This document shows, piece by piece, positions 33,160 to 41,643 of a stretch of DNA of 64,000 nucleotides. Source of the stretch: Lacrimispora sp. 210928-DFI.3.58 (GTDB taxonomy: Bacteria > Bacillota > Clostridia > Lachnospirales > Lachnospiraceae); the NCBI RefSeq assembly GCF_020554865.1, contig NZ_JAJCIC010000003.1, positions 190,284-254,283 on the forward strand, in the 5' to 3' direction. The stretch's first letter is position 1. Each line of letters starts with the position of its first letter. The notes beneath the pieces were generated by a model, which was not told the DNA's origin, searched no databases, and saw nothing but the letters and a program-made list of their open reading frames with translations. The translations under genes were made by a program, and so were the position numbers.

Positions 33160-33558
33160 ATGAAGCGTGTGATGTACTGCTTTCTTTTATTTGCTGTTAC
33201 ATCCGTAGTCTGCCTGATCGCAGGCTATGGTCTTACTAGATATTCCGTGAGGCAGGAGAGGGCTGTCCCAAACACGGTGATCGAGACAGAGACCGTCAAC
33301 GACATGGACGAAAAGACTGCTATGAACCAGGAGCAGATAAAGCCGGTCCTGGAGACCAGCTCCCCGGCGGAGGAGTATTATCTGGTGTCAGAGGCGGGCT
33401 TCCTTCTGGTATTCTGCAGCGACCGCAGCACCATCTGCCTCTATACCCACATCCCGGAGACTGATTTCCCGGAATCAGAGCGGGAAAGGCTCTTAGAGGG
33501 GATCTGGTTTCCATCTATGATGGATGTGTATCATTATCTGGAGTCTTATACCAGCTGA
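33160..33558 (+). CDS. BofC-like membrane-anchored protein
   Basis: The 132-residue protein has one N-terminal membrane anchor (VMYCFLLFAVTSVVCLIAGYGL, about 4-25), a polar linker, and a C-terminal ~60-residue domain: YYLVSEAGFLLVFCSDRSTICLYTHIP, then LLEGIWFPSMMDVYHYLESY. This resembles the C-terminal domain of BofC, a forespore factor that restrains SpoIVB in pro-sigma-K processing. Many Clostridia carry such short versions, so a sporulation role is inferred. AAAGGAGGTAAAG gives the start. Confidence 0.65.
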   Translation: MKRVMYCFLLFAVTSVVCLIAGYGLTRYSVRQERAVPNTVIETETVNDMDEKTAMNQEQIKPVLETSSPAEEYYLVSEAGFLLVFCSDRSTICLYTHIPETDFPESERERLLEGIWFPSMMDVYHYLESYTS

Positions 33559-33723
33559 ATGAGAAATATCATTATGAAAAAGGCAGGAATGCTGCAAAGG
33601 CAGTGTTTCTGCCTGTATTTTTTGCCGGATACAGGAAGTAGTTGAAATAAAGAGTAAAACCGTTTAAAATGTGTTGTGATAAAGCATGAGAAGAATAGAA
33701 AAAGAAAAGCGGGGCTTATATTG

Positions 33724-35094
33724 ATGAAAAGACGGGTAGGGATCATAGGCGGCGGCGCTTCCGGCCTGGCGGCAGCCATTGAAGCGGCCAGGGCCGGGGC
33801 TCAGGTTACGATCATAGAGCATATGGACAGAGTAGGAAAGAAGATCCTTTCCACGGGAAATGGCCGCTGCAACCTGACGAATCTGCGGATGGAGTCTGAC
33901 TGCTTCAGGAGCAGCCAGAAAAGCTTTCCGATGAAGGTCATAGAGGGCTTTCCGGTGGAGGAAACACTGGAATTTTTTGGGATTTTAGGTATTGTGCCAA
34001 AGAACAGAAACGGATATATCTATCCCAATTCCGACCAGGCCTCCTCGGTGCTGGACGTGCTGCGCAGCGAGACCAGTCATCTGGGGGTGGAGGTGCTTCT
34101 TTCATGCCATGTGAAGGAGATCAGGGAAGGCGATCATGGCGGCTTTGCTATTTTGACAGATCAGGGAAGGGTGGACACGGATGCTCTGATCCTGGCAGCA
34201 GGTTCTAAGGCAGCGCCCGCCACCGGCTCTGACGGGAGCGGCTATGAGCTGGCAAAGAGCCTGGGCCATACCCTTATCAAGCCTCTTCCGGCGTTGGTGC
34301 AGCTCCGCTGCCAGGGGAGTATGTATAAGCAGCTGGCAGGTATCCGCACCGATGCCCGCATCTGTTTGACAATAGACGGGAAAAAGACGGCGGAGGACAG
34401 AGGGGAGCTGCAGCTGACCGATTATGGGCTGTCCGGGATTCCTGTATTCCAGGTGAGCCGGTTTGCGGCAAGGGCGCTGGATGAGGGAAAGAAGGTAAGG
34501 GCCTATATCGATTTTATGCCGGAATGGGAGGCAAAGGATGCTTTTTACCTGTTACGGAAGAGAGCGGATGTGGTGGGATATAAGCCGGCGGAGGAGCTTT
34601 TTACCGGAATGCTGAATAAAAAGCTGGGAGCAGTGCTGTTAAAGCTTGCCGGGATCAGCCCTGAGAAAAAAGCAGGGGAATTGTCGGGAAAGCAGATCGC
34701 AAAGCTCCTTGGGCAGTTAAAGGAGTATGAGGCTATCGTCATGTCCGTCAATCCCTTTGCCAATGCCCAGGTGTGCTGCGGAGGCGTGGACACAAGACAG
34801 GTCGACCCGTCCACCATGGAATCAAAGATCAGGAAGGATCTGTATCTGGCAGGAGAGATCCTGGATGTGGACGGCATATGCGGCGGCTATAACCTGCAGT
34901 TTGCCTGGTCCAGCGGAGTGCTGGCAGGGCGGAGCGCCGCGGGCGCAGGCAGCAGCGGACCGGGAGAGCGTCAGGCTGTACGAGTCAGCCACGGCTCCGG
35001 TGCATCGGCCAGCCGGAGCTTTGCAGCCCGGCCCTCCCGCACAGAGGAACACAAAAAACGGAGTATCCCCAAAGAAAAGAGGAACCATAGATGA
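33724..35094 (+). CDS. NAD(P)/FAD-dependent oxidoreductase (HI0933/BaiN-like)
   Basis: The protein begins MKRRVGIIGGGASGLAAAIEAARAGAQVTIIEHMDRVGKKILSTGNGRCNLTN, the dinucleotide-binding loop plus the family-specific GRCNLTN. ATG at 33724 (456 residues) is preferred; an in-frame GTG at 33676 gives an uncommon basic extension. The C-terminal FAD site reads GEILDVDGICGGYNLQFAWSSG. Family members include reductases acting on bile-acid intermediates, but the general substrate is unknown. The last ~45 residues form an unusual Ser/Arg-rich tail, and the stop overlaps the next flavoprotein gene by four bases. Confidence 0.85.
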   Translation: MKRRVGIIGGGASGLAAAIEAARAGAQVTIIEHMDRVGKKILSTGNGRCNLTNLRMESDCFRSSQKSFPMKVIEGFPVEETLEFFGILGIVPKNRNGYIYPNSDQASSVLDVLRSETSHLGVEVLLSCHVKEIREGDHGGFAILTDQGRVDTDALILAAGSKAAPATGSDGSGYELAKSLGHTLIKPLPALVQLRCQGSMYKQLAGIRTDARICLTIDGKKTAEDRGELQLTDYGLSGIPVFQVSRFAARALDEGKKVRAYIDFMPEWEAKDAFYLLRKRADVVGYKPAEELFTGMLNKKLGAVLLKLAGISPEKKAGELSGKQIAKLLGQLKEYEAIVMSVNPFANAQVCCGGVDTRQVDPSTMESKIRKDLYLAGEILDVDGICGGYNLQFAWSSGVLAGRSAAGAGSSGPGERQAVRVSHGSGASASRSFAARPSRTEEHKKRSIPKEKRNHR

Positions 35095-36725
35095 TACGTA
35101 TCAACCAGCTGAAAATGCCCCTGGGCCACACCATGGAGGAGCTGCAGAGCCAGGCGGCAAAAAAGGCCGGCTTAAAGCCGGAGGCATTGTCACAGGTCCG
35201 CATCAGAAAGCAGTCCATTGATGCCAGGAAAAAGCCGGATATTTTCTACAGCTATGTCGTAGATATTGAGTTAAGGGAGTCAGGCGGCCAGAGAGAGGAA
35301 AAGCTGGTGCGCAGGCTGAAGGACAGGAACATTTCTGTCCACAGGGAGGTCCCCTACCGGCTTCCAAAGCCGGGTCCGGGTGTTCTGTCCCATCCCCCGG
35401 TGATCGTAGGCACGGGCCCGGCAGGACTTTTCTGCGGCCTGATCCTGGCGAGAAAGGGCTACCGCCCGCTGCTGTTAGAGCGCGGGGAGGATGTGGATGC
35501 CAGGACTGCGCGGGTGGACAGGTTCTGGAAGGAAGGGGAGCTCTGTCCGTCCTCCAATGTCCAGTTTGGCGAAGGAGGAGCAGGCACCTTTTCCGACGGA
35601 AAGCTGAATACCCTGGTAAAGGATGCCTCCGGCAGAAACCACGAGGTGCTCCGTATTTTCACGGAATTTGGGGCTGACCCATCCATCTGCTATGTCAATA
35701 AGCCCCACATTGGCACCGATGTCTTAAGCTGCATCGTGAAGGCCATGCGCCGTGAGATTGAAAGCCTGGGAGGCCAGGTACGCTTCTTAAGCCAGGTGAC
35801 GGATGTCACCATAGAGGAGGGCAGGCTTACCTCCCTTACTGTCAATGACAGGGAGGTCATCCGGACAGAGGCCGCTGTATTTGCCATTGGCCACAGTGCC
35901 AGAGATACCTTTGGGCAGCTCTGGGCCAGAGGCATACCTATGGAGCCAAAGCCCTTTGCAGTAGGCCTGCGTATCCAGCATCCCCAGAGCCTGATCAATA
36001 GGAGCCAGTACGGCAAAGAGGAGGTAAAGGAGCTGGGGCCAGCCAGCTACAAGCTCACGAGGCAGACCTCGTCAGGCCGCGGCGTCTATTCCTTCTGCAT
36101 GTGCCCCGGAGGCTATGTGGTAAATGCCTCCTCTGAGCCGGGCCGCCTGGCGGTAAACGGCATGAGCTACCACGACCGGGCGGGGGAAAATGCCAACAGC
36201 GCCCTGATCGTTACCGTGACGCCGGAGGATTTTGCATCCTATGGCACAGGCCCCCTGGCAGGCGTGGCCTTTCAGCGTGATCTGGAGGAAAAGGCCTATC
36301 AAGCCGGAAATGGGCGCATTCCCGTTCAGCTCTACGGTGATTTTAAGGAAAACAGGGTGTCGGAAGCCTTTGGAGGCGTGACTCCGGCCTTTCGGGGCCA
36401 GTATGCCTTTGCAAACCTCCGCAGAGTGCTGCCGGAAGCTTTGTCCCAGTCCCTGCTGGAGGCCATGGAGGGCTTTGGCTCTATCATAGAGGGCTTTGAC
36501 CGCCCGGATGCGGTTTTTGCGGGAGTAGAAAGCAGGACCTCCTCGCCGGTGCGCATCCCCAGGGACAGCCACATGGAAAGTGAGATCAAGGGTCTGTTTC
36601 CCTGCGGAGAAGGAGCCGGCTATGCAGGCGGTATTACTTCCGCAGCCATGGACGGCATCAAAGCTGCCGAGGAGCTGATAAGCAGGTATCAGCCCTTTGC
36701 TTCGGAGGAACGTCACGCATTTTAA
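35091..36725 (+). CDS. FAD-dependent dehydrogenase (COG2509 type)
   Basis: The 544-residue protein has a ~95-residue N-terminal ferredoxin-like region (RINQLKMPLGHTMEELQSQAAKKAGL), then FAD-binding VIVGTGPAGLFCGLILARKGYRPLLLERG. Further matches are NVQFGEGGAGTFSDGKLNT and the C-terminal GLFPCGEGAGYAGGITSAAMDGI. This is the pattern of a widespread uncharacterised flavoprotein family. It starts within the stop of the other flavoprotein (ATGA), so the pair is co-translated and may act together on unknown substrates. Confidence 0.85.
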   Translation: MIRINQLKMPLGHTMEELQSQAAKKAGLKPEALSQVRIRKQSIDARKKPDIFYSYVVDIELRESGGQREEKLVRRLKDRNISVHREVPYRLPKPGPGVLSHPPVIVGTGPAGLFCGLILARKGYRPLLLERGEDVDARTARVDRFWKEGELCPSSNVQFGEGGAGTFSDGKLNTLVKDASGRNHEVLRIFTEFGADPSICYVNKPHIGTDVLSCIVKAMRREIESLGGQVRFLSQVTDVTIEEGRLTSLTVNDREVIRTEAAVFAIGHSARDTFGQLWARGIPMEPKPFAVGLRIQHPQSLINRSQYGKEEVKELGPASYKLTRQTSSGRGVYSFCMCPGGYVVNASSEPGRLAVNGMSYHDRAGENANSALIVTVTPEDFASYGTGPLAGVAFQRDLEEKAYQAGNGRIPVQLYGDFKENRVSEAFGGVTPAFRGQYAFANLRRVLPEALSQSLLEAMEGFGSIIEGFDRPDAVFAGVESRTSSPVRIPRDSHMESEIKGLFPCGEGAGYAGGITSAAMDGIKAAEELISRYQPFASEERHAF

Positions 36726-36746
36726 AAAGATGTAAGGACTTTGAAA

Positions 36747-36775
36747 TTGACGAGGCCTGCAAATTGGTGTAAGAT
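36747..36775 (+). promoter_or_regulatory. Promoter of the proBA group
   Basis: TTGACG (36747-36752), 17 bases, TAAGAT (36770-36775). It lies about 70 bases upstream of proB. Confidence 0.6.
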
Positions 36776-36847
36776 AAAGCGAGTAGTGGACAAACGCAGC
36801 AGTTTAAGCAATAGGTACTGTTGCGAATAAACATCAAGGAGCATGAC

Positions 36848-37711
36848 ATGGAGTGCCAGGTACGCAGTACATTAAAGGATAAAAAGAGGATCGTCATAAA
36901 GATAGGCTCCTCCTCCCTGACCCATCCTGAGACAGGCGAGCTGAACCTTATGAAGATAGAAAAGCTGATACGTGTGATCAGCGACTTGAGAGGAGAAGGC
37001 CGGGACGTGGTCTTGGTATCCTCAGGCGCCATTGCCGCCGGAAGGCAGGCCCTGGGACACCACAGGAAGCCGGATACCCTGGCACAAAAGCAGGCCTTTG
37101 CCGCCGTGGGGCAGGCAAGGCTCATGATGGTATATCAGAGGCTTTTTGCTGAATATAATCAGACAGCAGCCCAGATCCTTCTCACAAAGGATACCATGGT
37201 CAATGATTCCTCCAGATACAATGCCCAGAACACCTTTGATGAGCTGTTAAATCTGGGAACCATACCCATTGTAAATGAAAATGATACCGTGTCCACATCG
37301 GAGATCCCCTACGTGGACAGCTTCGGAGACAATGACAGGCTTTCGGCCATTGTAGCCGCCCTGATCGGTGCGGACCTGCTGATCCTGTTATCCGACATCG
37401 ACGGTTTGTATTCAGACGATCCGCGCAGCAACCCGGATGCCCGTTTTATCAGTCTTGTACCGGAGATCACCCCGGAATTTCTGCGCATGGGCAAGGACAC
37501 CTCCAGCAGCGATGTGGGTACGGGCGGCATGTCTGCCAAGCTGGCAGCGGCCAGGATCGCCACAGACAGCGGGGCGGATATGGTGATCGCCAACGGAGAT
37601 AAGATGGAGGTCATTCTGGACATTATGACAGGGCAGGAAAAGGGAACCCTGTTCCTGGCTCACGCCAATCTGGATTTTGATCTGATGCACTATTTGAATA
37701 ATGAATATTAG
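36848..37711 (+). CDS. proB: Glutamate 5-kinase
   Basis: ProB phosphorylates glutamate, the first step of proline synthesis. ATG at 36848 is set by AAGGAG six to seven bases upstream; an in-frame TTG at 36821 lacks a site. The 287-residue protein consists of the amino-acid-kinase domain only (RIVIKIGSSSLT, VLVSSGAIAAGRQAL, NENDTVSTSEI, DIDGLYSDDPRSNPDA, GTGGMSAKLAAA). It lacks the C-terminal PUA domain of the ~367-residue E. coli enzyme. PUA-less versions are common in Clostridia. ProA follows two genes on. Confidence 0.94.
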   Translation: MECQVRSTLKDKKRIVIKIGSSSLTHPETGELNLMKIEKLIRVISDLRGEGRDVVLVSSGAIAAGRQALGHHRKPDTLAQKQAFAAVGQARLMMVYQRLFAEYNQTAAQILLTKDTMVNDSSRYNAQNTFDELLNLGTIPIVNENDTVSTSEIPYVDSFGDNDRLSAIVAALIGADLLILLSDIDGLYSDDPRSNPDARFISLVPEITPEFLRMGKDTSSSDVGTGGMSAKLAAARIATDSGADMVIANGDKMEVILDIMTGQEKGTLFLAHANLDFDLMHYLNNEY

Positions 37712-37754
37712 TTCGTGTGCTGGAACACAGCCACAGAAGAGAGGAAAGGCCGAG

Positions 37755-37976
37755 ATGGACACATCAAGAATTGACCGCATTAATGAGCTGTACCATAAAT
37801 CCCAGTCCGTAGGACTGACAGAGGAAGAGAAAGAAGAGCAGGCCAGACTCCGCAGGGAATACATAGAAGCGATCCGGGGAAGCCTGCGGGGCAATCTGAA
37901 CCGGATATCTATAAAGGAAGAGGACGGTTCTGTCACGGATCTGGGAAAGAAATATGGCGGAGTCAAGGACGTTTAG
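37755..37976 (+). CDS. DUF896 (YnzC-like) small protein
   Basis: The 73-residue protein [41 protein letters not shown] has the two-helix hairpin pattern of DUF896. GAGGAAAGG precedes its ATG. Members such as YnzC are small soluble proteins of unclear role. It sits between proB and proA, where it is often found in this lineage, so it is probably co-expressed with proline synthesis. Confidence 0.9.
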   Translation: MDTSRIDRINELYHKSQSVGLTEEEKEEQARLRREYIEAIRGSLRGNLNRISIKEEDGSVTDLGKKYGGVKDV

Positions 37977-37989
37977 GGGAGGAAGAGGG

Positions 37990-39231
37990 ATGACATTACA
38001 GGAAATAGGAAGCCAGGCAAAGCAGGTATCCCGTATTCTGGGAACACTGGGCTCCAGAGAGAAAAACATTGGCCTTGAGGAGGCCGCCAGGGCCCTTTTG
38101 GAGGGCGAAGAGGAGATCCTTTCAGCCAATGAGGCTGATTATGAAAAGGCACGCCTGGAGGGCATGAGCCAGGGCCTTTTAGACCGCTTAAAGCTGACTC
38201 CTGGCAGGCTCCAGTCCATGGCGGACGGCCTGCTCCAGGTGGCATCCTTAGATGACCCGGTGGGAGAGGTCCTTTCCATGAAGCTGCGTCCTAACGGGCT
38301 CCAGATCGGACAGAAGCGGGTACCCTTAGGTGTTATCGGCATGATCTATGAGGCCCGTCCAAATGTGACGGCAGATGCCTTCGGCCTTTGCTTTAAATCA
38401 GGAAATGCCGTGATCCTAAAGGGCGGCAGCGATGCCATAGAATCCAACAAAGCGATCGTACAGTGGCTTCGCACAGGACTTTCGCGTGCCGGGCTCCCGG
38501 AGAATGCGGTGCAGCTGATCGAGGATACCAGCCGTGAGACCACAAAGGAGCTCATGCGTCTGAACCAGTACGTGGACGTTTTGATCCCCAGAGGAGGCGC
38601 AGGGCTGATCAAAACGGTTGTGGAGAACAGCACAGTTCCTGTGATCGAGACAGGCACCGGAAACTGCCATATCTTCGTGGATGAGTCTGCGGATTTCCAC
38701 ATGGCCTTAGACATTATTTTTAATGCCAAGACACAGCGCATCGGCGTGTGCAATGCCTGTGAGTCCCTTCTTGTTCACAGAAAGATCGCAGACAGCTTCC
38801 TGCCCCTCCTAAAGAAGCGCCTGAGTGAAAAGCAGGTGGAGATCAGGAGCGATGAGGCCGCCAGGGCCATCGAGCCCTCCTTTAGACCGGCCACAGAGGA
38901 GGATTGGGGGAAGGAGTACCTGGATTATATCCTGTCCTTAAAGCTGGTAGATTCTGTGGATGAGGCGATCAGCCATATCAATACCTATAATACAGGTCAT
39001 TCCGAGGCCATTATCACCTCTGATTATTTCCATGCCCAGCAATTTTTAAACGAGGTGGATGCTGCGGCTGTGTATGTCAATGCCTCCACCCGCTTTACAG
39101 ACGGAGAGGAATTTGGCTTTGGCGCTGAGATCGGTATCAGCACCCAGAAGCTCCACGCCAGAGGACCTATGGGGTTAAAAGAGCTGACTACCACCAAATA
39201 TATCATATTTGGAGACGGCCAGATACGGTAA
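37990..39231 (+). CDS. proA: Gamma-glutamyl phosphate reductase
   Basis: ProA reduces glutamyl-5-phosphate to the semialdehyde with NADPH. ATG at 37990 follows GGAGGAAGAGGG directly; the earlier in-frame ATG overlaps the DUF896 gene. The 413-residue protein has [33 protein letters not shown] and the catalytic Cys in [17 protein letters not shown]. The C-terminal signature reads [31 protein letters not shown]. It completes the proB-DUF896-proA unit. Confidence 0.96.
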   Translation: MTLQEIGSQAKQVSRILGTLGSREKNIGLEEAARALLEGEEEILSANEADYEKARLEGMSQGLLDRLKLTPGRLQSMADGLLQVASLDDPVGEVLSMKLRPNGLQIGQKRVPLGVIGMIYEARPNVTADAFGLCFKSGNAVILKGGSDAIESNKAIVQWLRTGLSRAGLPENAVQLIEDTSRETTKELMRLNQYVDVLIPRGGAGLIKTVVENSTVPVIETGTGNCHIFVDESADFHMALDIIFNAKTQRIGVCNACESLLVHRKIADSFLPLLKKRLSEKQVEIRSDEAARAIEPSFRPATEEDWGKEYLDYILSLKLVDSVDEAISHINTYNTGHSEAIITSDYFHAQQFLNEVDAAAVYVNASTRFTDGEEFGFGAEIGISTQKLHARGPMGLKELTTTKYIIFGDGQIR

Positions 39232-39262
39232 ATGAAATAGAAGCAGAAAAGAGGAGACATAA

Positions 39263-39850
39263 ATGCCAGTAGAAGAAGAGGGCAGAAAGAGAAGCCGCAA
39301 AAAAAAGAGCCAGGAGGAGGAGCCCTTCAGCCTGAAGAAGGAGATCATCAGCTGGATCCAGATCATCGTGGCGGCAGTTGCCATTGCCATGGTTTTAAAC
39401 AACTTTATCATTGCCAACAGCCGTGTACCGACAGGCTCCATGGAGACTACCATCATGGCAAAGAGCCGTGTCATAGGCTCCAGGCTGTCCTATATCAACA
39501 GTGATCCTGAGAGAGGGGATGTTGTCATCTTCCATTTTCCTGACGACCTGACAGGAAAGACCTACTACGTAAAACGCATCATCGGTATGCCGGGCGAGAC
39601 GGTGAATGTGGTGGATGGCAAGGTCTACATCGATGGTTCAGAGACCCCTCTGGATGAGCCCTATCTGCCGGAGCCCATGGAAGGCTCTTACGGTCCCTAC
39701 ACGGTGCCGGAAGGGTGCTATTTCATGATGGGTGACAACCGCAACAATTCCATGGACGCCAGGTTCTGGAAGAACAAATTCGTGGAAAAGGATAAGATCA
39801 TAGCAAAGGTATTGTTCTGCTATTTTCCGCGGATAGAAATGATAAAATAG
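39263..39850 (+). CDS. lepB: Signal peptidase I
   Basis: This 195-residue type I signal peptidase has a basic cytosolic N-terminus (GRKRSRKKKSQEEE) and one membrane segment (ISWIQIIVAAVAIAMVLNNFII). The catalytic Ser is in SRVPTGSMETTI, the catalytic Lys in YYVKRIIGMPGE, and the conserved box reads MMGDNRNNSMDARFW. It removes signal peptides from exported proteins, which would include the island products at 3.8-10.1 kb. A second, shorter signal peptidase is encoded at 51283. AGAGGAG gives the start. Confidence 0.95.
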   Translation: MPVEEEGRKRSRKKKSQEEEPFSLKKEIISWIQIIVAAVAIAMVLNNFIIANSRVPTGSMETTIMAKSRVIGSRLSYINSDPERGDVVIFHFPDDLTGKTYYVKRIIGMPGETVNVVDGKVYIDGSETPLDEPYLPEPMEGSYGPYTVPEGCYFMMGDNRNNSMDARFWKNKFVEKDKIIAKVLFCYFPRIEMIK

Positions 39851-39858
39851 GTGGAAAT

Positions 39859-40629
39859 ATGAAGATCATCATATCACCTGCCAAGAAGATGAATATCAGG
39901 GAAGACGAACTGGACACAGCAGGTCTTCCCTGTTTCCTTTCAAAGGCAGAAGAATTAAAGGAATACATAAGGTCTCTTTCGTTCGAGGAGGCGAAGGAGC
40001 TTTGGGCCTGCAATGAGGCCATTGCCAGGCTGAATTTTGAGCGCTTTGCATACATGGACTTGAAAAAGCGCCTTACCCCGGCTCTCTTATCCTATGAGGG
40101 GATCCAGTACCAGTATATGGCTCCGGGGGTATTTGAAAAAAGTGAGTGGGAGTATGTCCAGAAGCATCTGCGGATCCTTTCCGGATTCTACGGCGTGTTA
40201 AGGCCCTTAGACGGCATTGTGCCCTACCGTCTGGAAATGCAGGCAAAGGTGGCACTGCCGGGAGGCGTCAAAGGCCTCTATGACTTCTGGGGCAGCACCC
40301 TATTTGAAAAGCTGCTGGAGGGAGAGGAGGAGGATCCTGTCATCGTCAACCTGGCATCAAAGGAGTACAGCAAGGCAGTGGAGCCCTACCTGACACCGGA
40401 TACCACCTTTCTCACCTGCATATTCGGAAATCTGGCAGAGGACAGATCCGGGAAGCCGAAGGTCCGTGTAAAGGCCACTGAGGCAAAGATGGCAAGAGGT
40501 GAGATGGTGCGCTTCATGGCAGCTGAGCAGGTGGAGAAGACAGAGGAGCTGAAGGCTTTTGACGGCCTGGGCTACAAGTTCCATGAGGAGCTTTCAAAGG
40601 AAAAGGAATTTGTGTTTGTAAAATCATAA
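39859..40629 (+). CDS. yaaA: YaaA family peroxide-stress protein (DUF328)
   Basis: The 256-residue protein starts MKIIISPAKKMNI, the invariant YaaA start, and has YMAPGVFEKSEWEYVQKHLRILSGFYGVLRPLDGI plus VNLASKEYSKAV. In E. coli YaaA limits free iron and oxidative damage. It follows lepB by eight bases. No terminator is visible directly after it; an Xre gene with its own promoter follows. Confidence 0.92.
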   Translation: MKIIISPAKKMNIREDELDTAGLPCFLSKAEELKEYIRSLSFEEAKELWACNEAIARLNFERFAYMDLKKRLTPALLSYEGIQYQYMAPGVFEKSEWEYVQKHLRILSGFYGVLRPLDGIVPYRLEMQAKVALPGGVKGLYDFWGSTLFEKLLEGEEEDPVIVNLASKEYSKAVEPYLTPDTTFLTCIFGNLAEDRSGKPKVRVKATEAKMARGEMVRFMAAEQVEKTEELKAFDGLGYKFHEELSKEKEFVFVKS

Positions 40630-40637
40630 CAAAATGC

Positions 40638-40675
40638 AATATATACTTTACATTTTGAAAAGTATATATTATAAT
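40638..40675 (+). promoter_or_regulatory. Xre-gene promoter overlapped by an inverted repeat
   Basis: AATATATACTT (40638-40648) and AAGTATATATT (40660-40670) form a perfect 11-bp inverted repeat with an 11-bp gap. They cover a promoter made of TTTACA (40647-40652), 17 bases, and TATAAT (40670-40675). A repressor bound here would block the promoter, so self-regulation by the Xre protein is likely. Confidence 0.7.
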
Positions 40676-40709
40676 AAGGCTATAGGAACAGACAAAGGAG
40701 TCAGCGTAT

Positions 40710-40913
40710 TTGAAAAATCTGAAAATGAAGGCTGCCAGGGCCGGGCTGGACCTGTCCCAGGAGGATCTGGCGGTCAAGGTGGGTGTGACGAGGCAGACTA
40801 TTGGGATGATTGAGGCAGGCAAGTACAATCCGACCTTGAACCTCTGCATTTCCATATGTAAGGTTTTAGGAAAGACATTGGATGAACTGTTTTGGGATGA
40901 AAACCTGGAATGA
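40710..40913 (+). CDS. Xre family transcriptional regulator (single HTH)
   Basis: The 67-residue protein is one helix-turn-helix: MKAARAGLDLSQEDLAVKVGVTRQTIGMIEAGKYNPTLNLCISICKVLGKTLDELFW. This is the YgzD/SinR-like minimal repressor type. TTG at 40710 lies after AAAGGAG. It is followed 18 bases later by a small membrane protein, a frequent regulator-plus-membrane-protein pair in Firmicutes. The inverted repeat over its promoter suggests autoregulation. Confidence 0.88.
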   Translation: MKNLKMKAARAGLDLSQEDLAVKVGVTRQTIGMIEAGKYNPTLNLCISICKVLGKTLDELFWDENLE

Positions 40914-40931
40914 AATGGAAAGGAGTTTTGC

Positions 40932-41366
40932 ATGATGGATGAGAGAATGATACGGGAGAGGAACAGGATCTTAAGCGAGCTGGCACTTTTGATGTATGGC
41001 TTTGCCCTATGTGCATTTTTGGTAAAGATATTGCTTTTGGGCAAGGCATTGGATGATTGCGTGGTGGAGTATGTGATCATGATCGCAGCGCCGGTATATC
41101 AGTATGTCAGGGCCAGGCAAAGAAAACTGAGCCTGTACCAGCCGGAGCTTATAAGCAGAAGCCTCCGGAGAAAGAAAAATGTGTTGTCCGTAGCAGTGGC
41201 TGCCGGGATGTTTGCCCTGTGCTTGTGGCGTTTTTCGGCAGATATCAGAGAGGGGCTTTGTTCCCTGGCCGCATTTATTCTGGTATTTGTGGCAGTAAAG
41301 CTTCTGGTGGTAAAGATCGAGAAGGAGAGAAGCCGGAAGCTGGACAGGGAGTATGAGGATGAATAG
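40932..41366 (+). CDS. Small membrane protein paired with the Xre regulator
   Basis: The 144-residue protein has four likely membrane segments in two pairs (about residues 15-35, 42-60, 83-100 and 107-125; LALLMYGFALCAFLVKILLLG, VVEYVIMIAAPVYQYV, NVLSVAVAAGMFALCLWRF, LAAFILVFVAVKLLVV). Charged residues (RARQRK, RRKKN, EKERSRKLDREYEDE) lie between and after them. No family name is certain. AAAGGAG precedes adjacent ATG codons at 40932 and 40935. A terminator follows at 41377. Its partner is presumably controlled by the same regulator. Confidence 0.65.
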   Translation: MMDERMIRERNRILSELALLMYGFALCAFLVKILLLGKALDDCVVEYVIMIAAPVYQYVRARQRKLSLYQPELISRSLRRKKNVLSVAVAAGMFALCLWRFSADIREGLCSLAAFILVFVAVKLLVVKIEKERSRKLDREYEDE

Positions 41367-41376
41367 AATAGGCTGG

Positions 41377-41430
41377 CAGCATAACCAGGACTGGTCGGAT
41401 CCGTTTTGGTTATGCTGTTTTTGTTTTACA
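41377..41430 (+). terminator. Rho-independent terminator after the Xre/membrane pair
   Basis: CAGCATAACCA (41377-41387) pairs with TGGTTATGCTG (41407-41417), followed by TTTTTGTTTT. Confidence 0.88.
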
Positions 41431-41434
41431 AAGC

Positions 41435-41471
41435 ATCCGTCAAAGCGCGTCAGTGACGTGCTTTGACGGAT
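41435..41471. other. Nearly complete 37-nt palindrome downstream of the terminator
   Basis: ATCCGTCAAAGC (41435-41446) pairs with GCTTTGACGGAT (41460-41471), and the inner CGTCA-g-TGACG continues the stem. No T-run follows. It separates the terminator from the promoter at 41507. Confidence 0.7.
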
Positions 41472-41506
41472 TGTGGAAAAAATATCAAAAACATATGGGA
41501 AAGCTC

Positions 41507-41534
41507 TTGACAAAATCACAATAGATGGTAAAAT
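41507..41534 (+). promoter_or_regulatory. Promoter of the oxidoreductase/permease operon
   Basis: TTGACA (41507-41512), 16 bases, TAAAAT (41529-41534). The first GTTACACGCGTAAC palindrome begins 10 bases after the -10 box, over the expected transcription start. Confidence 0.7.
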
Positions 41535-41543
41535 AAAGTAAAA

Positions 41544-41557
41544 GTTACACGCGTAAC
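41544..41557. promoter_or_regulatory. Operator 1, GTTACACGCGTAAC
   Basis: A 14-bp palindrome with 5-bp arms (GTTAC/GTAAC) around ACGC. An identical copy lies 54 bp downstream. The pattern, with a central CG, resembles LacI/GalR family operators. It lies just after the promoter -10 box, where binding would block initiation. Confidence 0.72.
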
Positions 41558-41597
41558 CAAAGAGAAAGAACAGGAAAACTTATTTTTTTGCCGCTTA

Positions 41598-41611
41598 GTT
41601 ACACGCGTAAC
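41598..41611. promoter_or_regulatory. Operator 2, GTTACACGCGTAAC, inside a larger palindrome
   Basis: The same 14-mer as at 41544, 54 bp away, about five helix turns, which suits two bound dimers on one face of the DNA. It is embedded in a wider palindrome, TGCCGCT (41589-41595) to AGCGGCA (41614-41620). The 41644 gene starts 33 bases later. Confidence 0.72.
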
Positions 41612-41643
41612 TTAGCGGCAGGCAGGGGAAAAGGAGGAAGATT

